Positions 24,233-33,743 of a stretch of DNA of 64,000 bases are shown piece by piece; the stretch's first letter is position 1, and each line of letters opens with the position of its first letter. Source of the stretch: Blautia sp. AF19-10LB (GTDB lineage Bacteria; Bacillota; Clostridia; Lachnospirales; Lachnospiraceae); NCBI RefSeq assembly GCF_003461245.1, contig NZ_QTWS01000006.1:83266-147265 (forward strand). The letters are read 5' to 3'. Made by a program: the position numbers and the translations under genes. A model generated the notes under the pieces. The model did no database searches and was not told the origin of the DNA. It was given only the letters and a program-made list of their open reading frames with translations.

Positions 24233-25297
24233 TTATTCTTTTACATTCAGATATACATCTTCTTTTGAATGGAATCCTCCATCCACGATGACTTCGTCCA
24301 TGTTTTCTGCAGTCACTGCGATCGGTGTGATCTTGTAATATGGGATCTCGCCGGAACCGTCATCTGTGGTCTCTGTGACCGGGATCTCACAGTCTTTTGA
24401 GGTAATGTCTGTACCGTTTCCGAGTGCCACTGCGAGGATCGCCGCTGTGCTTGCCTCCTGCTCGATCGGTTTGTAGACTGTCATGGTCTGTGTCCCCTCT
24501 ACAATCCGCTGGCAGGCTGCCAGGTCTGCATCCTGCGCAACCAGTGCCACCTGTCCTGCGAGACGGTTTTCTGCCAGGACTTTGACTGCCTGGCTTGCCA
24601 GATCATCATTGCCGCACATCACGCCCACAATGTCGTCTGTCACCTCAAGGCCTTTGTTTACATGCGTTGCTGCCATCTCAGCGAGCCAGTTATCACAGTA
24701 TCCTGTATAGACGATCTTGAGTTTGCTTCCTTTCAGAGCCTTACGGAAACCAAGTTCTACCTCCTCTACATTTTTGTCCGTAGGAGAACCGTTGATCGCG
24801 AAGATATTTCCACCGTCCGGGCATGCCTCGACCAAAGCCTCTCCCATCAGGGTTCCTACCATCTCATTGTCGATCGTGATATAGAGGTCTGCATCCACAT
24901 TTGCGATCATCCGGTCATAGCAGACTACTTTGATCCCCTTGTCCTTCGCTTCTTTTACCACATCATACAGAGCCTCTCCGTCGATCGGGATGATCACGAT
25001 CACGTCCATTTCCTTCTGGATAAAGTATTCGATCTGTGAGATCTGTTCATCCACATCACCGCCTGCCACCTGGACATTTACTTCTGCCCCAAGCCCCTGT
25101 GCCGTAGATACGAACATATCCCGGTCGCGAAGCCATCTCTCGATCACAAAGGAATCAAAACTGAGTCCGATCTGGAGTTTCTTTTCTTCTGTTGTTTCTT
25201 TTTTTGTTGTCTCAATTTTCTGTGTTCCGCATCCTGTCACGCAAAGAACAAACATCAGGGCAGTTATAAGAAGAGCTATCCCTCTTTTCTTTTTCAT
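24233..25297 (-). CDS. XylF/RbsB-like sugar-binding lipoprotein of the sensing operon
   Basis: 354 residues. Signal peptide and lipobox VTGC (about 20-23), then a periplasmic-binding-protein type 1 fold (IGLSFDSFVIERWLRDRDMFVSTAQ, VAGGDVDEQISQIEYFIQKEMDVIVIIPIDGEAL). This is the xylose/multiple-sugar binding type. Its ATG overlaps the stop of the response-regulator gene by 4 bases, so it is the last gene of the sensing operon rather than of the importer operon. It may deliver sugar to the importer or modulate the sensor kinase, like XylFII with LytS. The ligand is probably a pentose or other aldose. Confidence 0.9.
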   Translation of the reverse strand: MKKKRGIALLITALMFVLCVTGCGTQKIETTKKETTEEKKLQIGLSFDSFVIERWLRDRDMFVSTAQGLGAEVNVQVAGGDVDEQISQIEYFIQKEMDVIVIIPIDGEALYDVVKEAKDKGIKVVCYDRMIANVDADLYITIDNEMVGTLMGEALVEACPDGGNIFAINGSPTDKNVEEVELGFRKALKGSKLKIVYTGYCDNWLAEMAATHVNKGLEVTDDIVGVMCGNDDLASQAVKVLAENRLAGQVALVAQDADLAACQRIVEGTQTMTVYKPIEQEASTAAILAVALGNGTDITSKDCEIPVTETTDDGSGEIPYYKITPIAVTAENMDEVIVDGGFHSKEDVYLNVKE

Positions 25298-26889
25298 TTT
25301 CCGTACCTCGTCTTGAATTCACTTGGAGTCATGTCTGTCTGCTTCTTAAAGATCCTGCTGAAATAGTTCGGGTCTGTATAGCCGCTCTTTACGCCGGCTT
25401 CTTTGACGCTGACTTCCGGCTGTTTCAGGAATTCTTTCGCTTTTTCTATTCGGATCCTGGTGAGATATTCAATGAAGTTCTCGCCCGTTTCCTCCTTGAA
25501 GATCTTGCTGAAATAATAAGGGCTGATATTTACCTGACCGGAAACTTCATCCAGTGAAATGTCCTTGCTGAAATTTTCCTGGATGTAGAGCATTGCCTTT
25601 TTGACAGCGGAATTCGACTGTTCCTCTTTCTGATCACGGATGGAACGACAGATGTTGACCATCTTATCCAGAAACCAGCTTCTGAGTTCTTCGTAACCGC
25701 TGCATGCCATCGCTACATCCAGATAATCCCGCCTGTAGCTGAATCCATAGTTGACAGCACCTGCCTCAAAAGCGATCTTTTCGCCCCAGATAATGTATTC
25801 CAGAACCTTCAGACGGATGTTGTTCATATCCTCCGCGTAATGTTCCAGCATCCAGTCAAAGAACGTATTCAGCTCCTGTACACATTTCTTTTCGTCCCCA
25901 TCACCAAGATAACGGAAGATCCGTTTCTCCATATCAACAGGAAACTCCTCATCATAAACACCGTTCTGCGAAAGGTCCTCGATATGGATCACTCTGCTCT
26001 TGCTTCCGTTCAGCGCGCGGAGTGCTTCACGGTAAGAGCGCTCCAATTCCCGCATAGGTCTGATCCTGCCAAGTCCGATACGAAATCTGGCATCGATCCT
26101 GTTTTCCAGCCTTGACACAAGATTTCTCGCCTGTTCCACGAGGTCGATCCTTTCTTCATATGGATTCTCAGGCAGGCTGCACGGCACGATCACCGGAATA
26201 CGGTTTGACATCACCGATCCCACTGCACAGGAAAAAGAGGATTTCACCACATCCCTCAGCTCATCATAAAAACTCTGTGCTTTCACATTCATTCCGACAG
26301 GGCTTATCAGCCTACCATTTTCATACGACTGGCCAAACTGGATGACCATGACATAGCCCTGTTTTTCCTCGATATCCAGAAGCTGCCGGTAGTAGTCTGC
26401 TGTCTGTTCCTCCTGCTGGAACAAAAGGCTTCCTACAAAGCTGTTTTCCACAACAGGGATGACCGTTTCCAGTTTTTCCTGGATCTTCAACAGGTTGCTT
26501 CTCTGATTTCTCTTCTTATCCACCTTCTCGATGGCTTCTTCCACCGCGGAGATGATCTTTGCCTTGGAGATCGGCTTTGTCAGATAACGCTCCACGCCAA
26601 GATCGATCGCCTCTTTTGCATAATCAAACTTGTCATAAGCAGATACTACATAAAAAAGTGCTGTCGTATTGAATTTTCGTATTTCCCGCATTGCCTGGAT
26701 CCCGTTGATTCCCGGCATATGAATGTCCATAAAGACAATGTCCGGATGAAAAGTTTCTGCTTTTTCTGTCACTGCTCTTCCTGTCTTGGCAGTTTCTGTG
26801 ATACAGCTGTCCCCAAATGTACTGGATATCACACTTTTGAAAGCTTCCAGCATAATTCCCTCGTCATCTGCTACCAATATACGATACAT
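25294..26889 (-). CDS. AraC-type response regulator (YesN-like)
   Basis: 531 residues from the ATG at 26889, which begins the receiver domain (MYRILVADDEG) after a GGAGGGG site; a longer frame to 26985 runs back into the kinase gene and is rejected. The receiver (1-125) has the acidic pair ADDE, phosphoacceptor Asp55 (FMDIHMPG) and Lys in LTKPIS. A long middle region of unknown fold follows (130-420). The C-terminal AraC double helix-turn-helix (about 430-531) shows ISLDEVSGQVNISPYYFSKIFK and the GYTDPNYFSRIFKK signature. It should activate sugar genes when phosphorylated by the adjacent kinase. Confidence 0.94.
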   Translation of the reverse strand: MYRILVADDEGIMLEAFKSVISSTFGDSCITETAKTGRAVTEKAETFHPDIVFMDIHMPGINGIQAMREIRKFNTTALFYVVSAYDKFDYAKEAIDLGVERYLTKPISKAKIISAVEEAIEKVDKKRNQRSNLLKIQEKLETVIPVVENSFVGSLLFQQEEQTADYYRQLLDIEEKQGYVMVIQFGQSYENGRLISPVGMNVKAQSFYDELRDVVKSSFSCAVGSVMSNRIPVIVPCSLPENPYEERIDLVEQARNLVSRLENRIDARFRIGLGRIRPMRELERSYREALRALNGSKSRVIHIEDLSQNGVYDEEFPVDMEKRIFRYLGDGDEKKCVQELNTFFDWMLEHYAEDMNNIRLKVLEYIIWGEKIAFEAGAVNYGFSYRRDYLDVAMACSGYEELRSWFLDKMVNICRSIRDQKEEQSNSAVKKAMLYIQENFSKDISLDEVSGQVNISPYYFSKIFKEETGENFIEYLTRIRIEKAKEFLKQPEVSVKEAGVKSGYTDPNYFSRIFKKQTDMTPSEFKTRYGK

Positions 26890-26917
26890 TGTTTTGTTTC
26901 CCCTCCACTTTCTTATG

Positions 26918-28417
26918 CTACTCCAGTTCCTCTTTTTCCATCGGAATGACAATATGAACTTTCGTTCCGGTTCCAGGTCCGTCACTCTCGATCGTCATAA
27001 GTCCTTCCTGTTTGTAATACAGCTTCAGTCTTTCTATGACATTATGTACCGCGATTCCTGTAGAATAGCGGTTTTCTTCATCCTGCACTGCTCTTCCTTC
27101 CATAACCTTCGCGATCATTTCTTCCGTCATTCCCGCACCATTGTCGCTGACCGTGATATAGATCATATCCTGGTTTCTGTGGATAGACATCACAATGCGT
27201 CCCGTCTCCATGCAGTCATGGATTCCATGCTGGACGGCATTTTCTACCAGCGGCTGAAGGATCATGCTTGGAATGCGGATGTTTTCGATGTCTTCATCTA
27301 TTTCCCGGATATATACAATATCTCCGGCAAAGCGCACATTCAGGATATAGATATAATTATCTACCGCCTCGATCTCCTCCCAGAGCATCGCATCTTCTTC
27401 CATCTTGCGCACATTATACCGGAAAAAATCCGCCATTTTTTCCAGAAATATACCTGTCTTGTCCGCATCTCCCATCATCGCAAGCTGTGCACCTGCATTC
27501 AGGGAATTGAACAGAAAATGCGGATTGATCTGCGCCTGAAGGAACTTCAGCTGTGCTTCCTTAAGGTGTGCCTCCATCATAAGCTCTCGTTCCTTCATCT
27601 GCGCCTGCCGCTCCATGCTTTCCTTGAGCTGGTCGATGTTCTCGCGGATGCTCTCCAGCATCTGGTTAAAACTTCTCGTCACGACTCCAACTTCATCATC
27701 CATAACAATAGGAAGCTGCGGAACATCGAGATTTCCTTTTGCAACCTCATGTGCCGTATTGGAAAGAGCGGTCAGCGGGCGGATCATATTCCGCACCAGA
27801 AGGACCGTCACTGCAAGCCCAACCACATAGACGACGATCAGTACGATCAGGCAGAGTCTGTACAGCACATTCATCGATGACAGTAATAACTGATAATTTG
27901 CTGAGTTTGTCTTAAAGCGCAAATTATTTAATTTGTATATGTAAGTGTTGATATATTCATAGAGCTGATTTTCTGTTTCGTAGGAAGTCTTGTATTTCTC
28001 TACATTTCTTCCTCGCTTCGCCTGAACTGTCTCATTTGTCTGATCCAGATAACTCTCGGACATCCTGCGGATGTTTTTTTCGAGCATCTTTACTTCGCTG
28101 TCCATGTTTTTGTCGTTGAGATCTTCGATCAGATTTTTGTAATTCTGGTCATAACGGTAATAGTTTTCCAGTGTCTCGGTACTTTTTGTATTCAGGTATT
28201 CATAGACTGTGTTCTCAACAAGTTCCAGTGCTTCCGAAAGCTCATTCACATCGACATTGCTGGAAAAGACCGCATCGATCCTGGTAACGGCATTCTGGAT
28301 CTGACTGAAAATAAAGAAATTGATCCCGAGTGCAAAGACAAGCACCATGAGCATGACTCCGCTCAGTCTGGTCTGTATGGAATTATTTACGGAAGGGGTG
28401 TCCTTTTTTTCTGTCAT
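26918..28417 (-). CDS. LytS/YesM-type sensor histidine kinase
   Basis: 499 residues. The first transmembrane helix is at about 16-35, followed by an extracellular helical sensor of about 150 residues without Cache motifs. The second transmembrane helix is at about 190-212, followed by HAMP. The His_kinase domain phosphoacceptor is in INPHFLFNSLN, and the C-terminal HATPase has NAVQHGI, DNGAGM and GTGTKVHIVIP. Its gene overlaps that of the membrane-anchored binding protein upstream by 4 bases. This matches three-component sugar sensors such as XylFII-LytS-YesN, in which a binding protein docks on the short sensor domain. Confidence 0.94.
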   Translation of the reverse strand: MTEKKDTPSVNNSIQTRLSGVMLMVLVFALGINFFIFSQIQNAVTRIDAVFSSNVDVNELSEALELVENTVYEYLNTKSTETLENYYRYDQNYKNLIEDLNDKNMDSEVKMLEKNIRRMSESYLDQTNETVQAKRGRNVEKYKTSYETENQLYEYINTYIYKLNNLRFKTNSANYQLLLSSMNVLYRLCLIVLIVVYVVGLAVTVLLVRNMIRPLTALSNTAHEVAKGNLDVPQLPIVMDDEVGVVTRSFNQMLESIRENIDQLKESMERQAQMKERELMMEAHLKEAQLKFLQAQINPHFLFNSLNAGAQLAMMGDADKTGIFLEKMADFFRYNVRKMEEDAMLWEEIEAVDNYIYILNVRFAGDIVYIREIDEDIENIRIPSMILQPLVENAVQHGIHDCMETGRIVMSIHRNQDMIYITVSDNGAGMTEEMIAKVMEGRAVQDEENRYSTGIAVHNVIERLKLYYKQEGLMTIESDGPGTGTKVHIVIPMEKEELE

Positions 28418-29427
28418 TTTTCGCCCTCCGTTCTGTACTCATCGGTGTTATCCTTTGTGATCACATGCTGATTTACACTGTAATATCCGTTGCTGTGCCC
28501 AAGAGATAAATACTCTTCCAGTGCGTTGACACTGTATTTTCCTACTTCATCCATATCCATCGCGATCGTGGAGGACAGGATCCCCTTGTCGATCGCATTC
28601 AGAATCACATCGGAATAATAGTAACCGATCACCTTGACATTTCCAACCTGGTTATAATCGACCAGGGCCTGATATACGCATTCCGTCACGACTTCATCCA
28701 TGCATACCAGGACATCCGGCAGACTTTCCTCATTTACAAACATATCCCGGACAAATTCTTCCGTGTCAAAATCTGCACTGCTATCCACACAGTACTCTGA
28801 CAGATTGACAGACTGGCCTGTTTTTTTCCTGGATTCCAGTTCTTTTTTTACCTGGTAGTAAACAAGATTGGTCTCCTGTGTCTTGGAACTGGAAGTCGAA
28901 AGAAACAGGATCTGTGTGGTCCCTTTTTCATTCAGCATTCCTGCTATCTGGTCAGTATAAGCACTTCCCATCTCATAACTGTTCAGACCGACAAAGCTGA
29001 TCCTGCGGCATGCAGAATCGTCTGTAAGGATCGTGACAACCGGGATTCCCTCGCGGGCAGCCTCCTCGATCAGTTTCTGCTCGGCCTTGCTTCCGTCTGC
29101 TTCAAGAATGATCCCGTCAACGTGAGATGCGATCCCGATCCGCAGACAGTCTTCCTGTGTGTAATTCTTCATCTGTTCCGGTGAAAGAAGTTCGACGTAG
29201 GCATCGGCTTCTTTGGCAGTTTCGCTGGCGCTTTGGTAGATGGACTGCCACATCAGGGTATCTTTGTCATTGGAGATCATCAGATAGTGCTTCTGATAAC
29301 TCGCTGCATATTCTCCTTCGCCCAGATCCACCTTATCCATGGATTTCTGAAAGTAGACCCAGATCCCTGACAGAAAAAAGATGCATCCTGCCAGTATGCA
29401 AAAAACTGTCAGTGTAAATTTTTTCAT
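28414..29427 (-). CDS. Membrane-anchored periplasmic-binding-protein-like sensor component
   Basis: 337 residues. An uncleaved-looking N-terminal hydrophobic segment (about 4-26) contains LAGC, so lipid attachment at Cys15 is possible but unusual because hydrophobic residues continue after it. The rest is a type 1 binding-protein fold (VDGIILEADGSKAEQKLIEEAAREGIPVVTILTDD, SFVGLNSYEMGSAYTDQIAGML, VIGYYYSDVILNAIDKGILSSTIAMDMDEVG). It is the first gene of the sensing operon and overlaps the kinase gene by 4 bases. It probably senses sugar and signals to the kinase. Binding residues differ from the two XylF-like proteins nearby, so the ligand may differ. Confidence 0.88.
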   Translation of the reverse strand: MKKFTLTVFCILAGCIFFLSGIWVYFQKSMDKVDLGEGEYAASYQKHYLMISNDKDTLMWQSIYQSASETAKEADAYVELLSPEQMKNYTQEDCLRIGIASHVDGIILEADGSKAEQKLIEEAAREGIPVVTILTDDSACRRISFVGLNSYEMGSAYTDQIAGMLNEKGTTQILFLSTSSSKTQETNLVYYQVKKELESRKKTGQSVNLSEYCVDSSADFDTEEFVRDMFVNEESLPDVLVCMDEVVTECVYQALVDYNQVGNVKVIGYYYSDVILNAIDKGILSSTIAMDMDEVGKYSVNALEEYLSLGHSNGYYSVNQHVITKDNTDEYRTEGEK

Positions 29428-29488
29428 AATTCATCATAATTCCTTTGTATTTTTTCATATTGTAACACAATTATGACAGCATTGCAAA

Positions 29489-29518
29489 AGGAGCCATTGC
29501 TTTTGCACAATGACTCCT
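29489..29518 (-). terminator. Terminator after the sugar permease gene
   Basis: Stem AGGAGCCATTG / CAATGACTCCT (one wobble pair), followed by TTTTGC on the minus strand. It separates the importer operon from the sensing operon. Confidence 0.7.
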
Positions 29519-29540
29519 CTTGTTAATCTGATCAGATCGA

Positions 29541-30698
29541 TCAGCCGTTCTTTCTGTTGGATAATACATCAAATACAACTGCGATAAGAAGTACGGCACC
29601 TTTTACTACGTACTGCCAGGAATCACCGATACCCATGATGGACATACCCATGTTGATGACACCGAGGAGAAGAGCACCGATCACTACACCGCCTACAGTA
29701 CCGCTGCCGCCGTATGCGGAAGCACCACCGATGAAACAGGAACCGATCGCATCCATCTCGAAGGATGTACCTGTACTACCGTTTACAGAACCTACACGTG
29801 CTGCACAAAGAAGACCTGCAAGACCTGCAAGAAGTCCCATGTTTGCATACGCGATGAAGTAAACTTTGTTTGTATCAATACCGGAAAGCTGTGTAGCTTT
29901 CTCGTTACCGCCGATTGCGTAGAAGTAACGTCCAAATGCTGTTCTGGATGTGATGAAGTTGTAGATCAGGCAGATTGCAACAACCCATATGAACATGATG
30001 GAGATACCTTTGTACTGGAACAGTTTGTAGCAGTACCAGAGGATAACTGCTGCGATGATGACTGCTTTGCTGTAATCAGAAAATGCTGTGTTCTGGCGAT
30101 ATCCTCTTTTTGCTTTGTTTGCTCTGGAACGAACTACGTTGAAGATCACATAAACTGCAACTACGATACCAACGATCAGTGCAGAATAGTTTGCTGTGTC
30201 GTCAAGTCCAGGAATGTTGATGTAGGATGTAAATACATTCAGGAAACCTTTGTCCTGGATAGAAACAGTCTTGTTGTCCAGGATCAGACGTCCAAATCCA
30301 CGGAAGATGAACATACCTGCAAGTGTTGTGATAAATGGAGGGATACGTTTGTAACCGATCCAGTAACCCTGCCATACACCTACCAGAAGACCTACAACGA
30401 GGCAGATGATAATGGTAAGATATGGGTTCATTCCTTTGTTACCGATCATGACGGCTGCAAGACCGCCGACCATACAGATAACAGCACCTACAGAAAGGTC
30501 GATGTTACCACCTGTCAGGATACATAACAACATACCACATGCAAGAACCAGAACGTAACCATTCTGAAGCATCAGGTTTGACATATTCTGTGCATACAGA
30601 AGTCTTCCATCTGTCAGGCCACAGAACAGGATAAATACAACTACCAGTGCAATGACCATTGTATATTTTCTTAAGAAATCTTTTACATTAAACTTCAT
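29541..30698 (-). CDS. Monosaccharide ABC importer permease (GguB/MmsB type)
   Basis: 385 residues with about ten transmembrane segments of the BPD_transp_2 family (xylose/ribose type). Typical segments are GGNIDLSVGAVICMVGGLAAV and the cytoplasmic coupling region GGNEKATQLSGIDTNKVYFIAYANMG. A central insertion (about 180-235) makes it longer than RbsC (about 320). This matches GguB of the ChvE-GguAB multiple-sugar system. Third gene of the importer operon. Confidence 0.92.
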   Translation of the reverse strand: MKFNVKDFLRKYTMVIALVVVFILFCGLTDGRLLYAQNMSNLMLQNGYVLVLACGMLLCILTGGNIDLSVGAVICMVGGLAAVMIGNKGMNPYLTIIICLVVGLLVGVWQGYWIGYKRIPPFITTLAGMFIFRGFGRLILDNKTVSIQDKGFLNVFTSYINIPGLDDTANYSALIVGIVVAVYVIFNVVRSRANKAKRGYRQNTAFSDYSKAVIIAAVILWYCYKLFQYKGISIMFIWVVAICLIYNFITSRTAFGRYFYAIGGNEKATQLSGIDTNKVYFIAYANMGLLAGLAGLLCAARVGSVNGSTGTSFEMDAIGSCFIGGASAYGGSGTVGGVVIGALLLGVINMGMSIMGIGDSWQYVVKGAVLLIAVVFDVLSNRKNG

Positions 30699-30741
30699 TT
30701 TTTTACCCCTTTCCCGGTAGAATCGAATTCACGTTTCGACC

Positions 30742-32283
30742 TTATTTCTTATTCTGCTCCTGCATGATCGAAGCCATAATACGTTCCTGTGTTGCCTCTT
30801 CGGCACTGAGTTCGCCTGCCAGACGGCCCTCACTCATAACGTAGATACGGTCACACATACCAAGAAGCTCCGGCATTTCGGATGAGATCATGATAACTGA
30901 TTTTCCATCTTCTACCATTTTGTTGATCAGGCAATAGATATCGTATTTTGCACCTACATCGATGCCTCGTGTCGGCTCATCCAGAATCAGGATATCCGGT
31001 TCTGTAAACATCCATTTGCCGAGAAGTGCTTTCTGCTGGTTACCACCGGAAAGGTTGCCGATCTTCTGCTCATTGGAAGGAGTCTTGGTTCCCATTTCCT
31101 TTGTCATCTCATCAGCCAGGTGCACTTCCAGATCTGTGTTGATCACGCCCTTTTCACAGACTTTGGAAAGTCGTGCAAGCGTTGTATTAAATCGAATAGA
31201 TTCTCCGAGGATCACACCGTTTGTCTTACGATCTTCTGTTACATAGGCAAGACCATGACGGATCGCATCACGCGGATTCTTGAGGTTTACTTTTTCTCCC
31301 TTGATATAGAGTTCACCACTGATGTTGCTTCCGTAGCTCTTTCCGAATACGGACATTGCAAACTCAGTACGTCCTGCACCCTGCAGTCCGGAGAAACCAA
31401 TAACCTCGCCTTTATGTACTTTACAGGAAATATTGTTATCTACGACTTTTTCCGGATAAAGCGGATGATGTACGGTCCAGTTCTTTACTTCCAGCATGAC
31501 ATCTTTGCTGATGTTATGCTTTCTGGCCGGATAACGGTCATCCATGGAACGGCCAACCATACCTTTGATGATACGGTCTTCGCTTAAGTCATCTACGCCC
31601 TTTGTCAGTGTTTCGATCGTTGTACCATCTCGGATGATCGTACAGCGGTCTGCACAATAGATGATCTCATTCAGTTTATGTGTGATGATGATAGAGGTAA
31701 GACCGTTTTTCTTGAATTCCATCAGAAGATCCAGAAGCATCTTGGCATCTTCATCATTCAGAGAAGAGGTAGGCTCATCCAGGATCAGAAGTTTAACCTT
31801 CTTGGAAAATGCCTTGGCGATCTCTACCAGCTGCTGTTTACCTGTTCCGATATCTTTGATCAGCGTCTGTGCAGATTCATGGAGTCCAACCTGAGCCATG
31901 TGTTTTTCTGCTTCACTGTATGTTTTGTCCCAGTCAATGCTACCTCTTTTATTCTTAATCTCGTTTCCGAGAAACATATTCTCTCCGATAGAAAGCAACG
32001 GAATCAGTGCAAGTTCCTGATGAATAATGACGATACCTTTCGCTTCACTGTCGTTCAGGTTTTTAAACTTACATTCCTCGCCTTCATAGGTAACGGTACC
32101 TGTATAACTTCCATATGGATACTGACCACTTAATACGTTCATCAGTGTGGATTTTCCCGCACCGTTTTCACCGATCAGCGCGTGAATCTCTCCTCGCTGG
32201 ACCTCAAGATTTACATTGTCCAGAGCTTTGACACCGGGGAACTCCTTCGTAATGTGATCCATTACTAAAATATTGTCTGCCAA
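30742..32283 (-). CDS. Monosaccharide ABC importer ATPase (GguA/MmsA type, two ATPase domains)
   Basis: Probable start is TTG at 32283 (513 residues). AAAGGGGG lies about 7 bases upstream. The in-frame ATG at 32319 lies inside the stem-loop at 32300-32330 and would add 12 unrelated residues. The first ATPase domain has GENGAGKST, signature GTGKQQLVEIAKA (degenerate) and LLILDEPTSSLN. The second has a degenerate Walker A (GLQGAGRTE), signature LSGGNQQKALL and LILDEPTRGIDVGAKYD. This asymmetry is usual in the sugar class. It supplies energy to the GguB-type permease. Confidence 0.92.
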   Translation of the reverse strand: MADNILVMDHITKEFPGVKALDNVNLEVQRGEIHALIGENGAGKSTLMNVLSGQYPYGSYTGTVTYEGEECKFKNLNDSEAKGIVIIHQELALIPLLSIGENMFLGNEIKNKRGSIDWDKTYSEAEKHMAQVGLHESAQTLIKDIGTGKQQLVEIAKAFSKKVKLLILDEPTSSLNDEDAKMLLDLLMEFKKNGLTSIIITHKLNEIIYCADRCTIIRDGTTIETLTKGVDDLSEDRIIKGMVGRSMDDRYPARKHNISKDVMLEVKNWTVHHPLYPEKVVDNNISCKVHKGEVIGFSGLQGAGRTEFAMSVFGKSYGSNISGELYIKGEKVNLKNPRDAIRHGLAYVTEDRKTNGVILGESIRFNTTLARLSKVCEKGVINTDLEVHLADEMTKEMGTKTPSNEQKIGNLSGGNQQKALLGKWMFTEPDILILDEPTRGIDVGAKYDIYCLINKMVEDGKSVIMISSEMPELLGMCDRIYVMSEGRLAGELSAEEATQERIMASIMQEQNKK

Positions 32284-32299
32284 AATGGCGCCCCCTTTC

Positions 32300-32330
32300 A
32301 AAAAGATCGGGCGGGGCATTCACCCCGCCC
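32300..32330 (-). terminator. Intercistronic attenuating terminator between sugar-binding-protein and ATPase genes
   Basis: A perfect 8-bp G+C-only stem (GGGCGGGG / CCCCGCCC, 32309-32330), followed on the minus strand by GATCTTTTT. It lies between two genes of one operon, so only part of the transcripts should continue. Confidence 0.8.
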
Positions 32331-32383
32331 ATTTAATTCAAGTTCTATGTTTTTTGTTGATAGTTACTGGCTCTGCGGAAGTA

Positions 32384-33514
32384 TCAGCCTGCTGGATGAA
32401 GGTATCCGTCATCGTCCTGTGTGTAGTATCCTGTGTCAACAAGTTCTTCTTTCATGTTGTCTTTGGTTACAACTGTAGGAACAAGCAGGAAGGATGGGCA
32501 TTTGTTTCCATCAGATGTTTCATAGGATTCTGTATCATATGCACAATCGAAATCCCAGCCAGAGTTTGTGATCAGAGATTCATCAATTGTGTCACCTTTC
32601 AGCATTGCTTCTGCAAGGTCAAGTGTTACGACTGCTTCGTTTGCAACTGCTTTGTAAACGGTCATGGACTGTTTTCCGTCAACGATGTTTGCAAGGTTTG
32701 CTTCGTCACCGTCCTGTCCTGTGATCAGAACGTCATTTTTGCCTGCATAGTCAGACTCGATCGCCTGTGTAACACCAAGTGCTGTAGAGTCATTGGAGCA
32801 AAGAGCTACATCAAGCTGTGTTCCGTCTGCATAGTAGGAAGCGAGGATGTTCTGCATTCTTTCGAGAGCTGTCTGTGTATCCCACTGAGCTGTTGCAACA
32901 GAGTCGAAATCTGTCTGTCCGGAAACTACGTTTAATGTTCCTGCATCCAGATAAGGTTTCAGAGTATCGTAAGCACCGTTGAAGAAGTATCCAGCGTTGT
33001 TATCTGCCGGGTCACCTGCTGTGAACTCGATGTTGTAAGTTTTGTCACCTGCATTGTCAAGATCCAGAGTATCGATTACGTACTGTCCCTGAAGAGTACC
33101 TACTGTGTAGTTATCGAAGGAAATATAGTAGGAAACTGCATCGGATTTGATCAGACGGTCATAAGAAATAACCGGGATTCCAGCATCTTTAGCTTCATCC
33201 ATAACTGTGTTAAGTGCTTCACCATCGATAGCTGCAACTACCAGAAGGTCAACTCCATCGGAGATCAGGTTCTGGATATCATTTACCTGACGGTCTGTTT
33301 CGTTGTCGGAGTATGTCAGCTCTACATCATAGCCAGCTGCTTTGAACTGTTCTTCCAGATAAGAACCATCTCTGTTCCAACGCTCCAGAGACTGTGTCGG
33401 CATGGAAATTCCGATCTTTCCGCCGCCTGCTGCATCATCAGAAGCAAATGCAGGAACTGCACAGGATGTGATTGCCATTGCTGCTGCCATCGCTAAAACT
33501 AATTTTTTCTTCAT
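32384..33514 (-). CDS. Multiple-monosaccharide-binding protein (ChvE/XylF-like)
   Basis: 376 residues of the ChvE type (IGISMPTQSLERWNRDGSYLEEQFKAAGYDVELTYSDNE, IQNLISDGVDLLVVAAIDGEAL, VLITGQDGDEANLANIVDGKQSMTVYK). The signal peptide has both a lipobox-like ITSC at about 15-18 and a standard AFA-SDD cleavage site at about 24, so attachment is ambiguous. First gene of the importer operon. On the minus strand an AGCTAT-N5-ATAGCT repeat (33563-33547) lies in its leader. It binds aldoses such as xylose, arabinose, glucose or galactose. Confidence 0.93.
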   Translation of the reverse strand: MKKKLVLAMAAAMAITSCAVPAFASDDAAGGGKIGISMPTQSLERWNRDGSYLEEQFKAAGYDVELTYSDNETDRQVNDIQNLISDGVDLLVVAAIDGEALNTVMDEAKDAGIPVISYDRLIKSDAVSYYISFDNYTVGTLQGQYVIDTLDLDNAGDKTYNIEFTAGDPADNNAGYFFNGAYDTLKPYLDAGTLNVVSGQTDFDSVATAQWDTQTALERMQNILASYYADGTQLDVALCSNDSTALGVTQAIESDYAGKNDVLITGQDGDEANLANIVDGKQSMTVYKAVANEAVVTLDLAEAMLKGDTIDESLITNSGWDFDCAYDTESYETSDGNKCPSFLLVPTVVTKDNMKEELVDTGYYTQDDDGYLHPAG

Positions 33515-33546
33515 AAGAAACCTCCCATTTTTTATTCGTTCTTATT

Positions 33547-33563
33547 AGCTATTTCGTATAGCT
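33547..33563 (-). promoter_or_regulatory. Inverted repeat in the leader of the sugar importer operon
   Basis: AGCTAT-N5-ATAGCT near the transcription start; TATAAT is visible on the minus strand about 20 bases upstream. A candidate operator, for example for the AraC-type response regulator. Confidence 0.4.
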
Positions 33564-33743
33564 TTTTGATGAGATTATAATACCATATGGATATATTAAA
33601 CAAAATGGACTGTTTTTTGATGCACCTTTCAATTTTTGCGAAAAAAATATCCAGATGGGACTCATCTGGATATTTTAGTAAAATCTTTATAAATGATAGT
33701 AAAATTATGCTATTGACAGGGAGTTGTATGCTATTTTGCTGCC

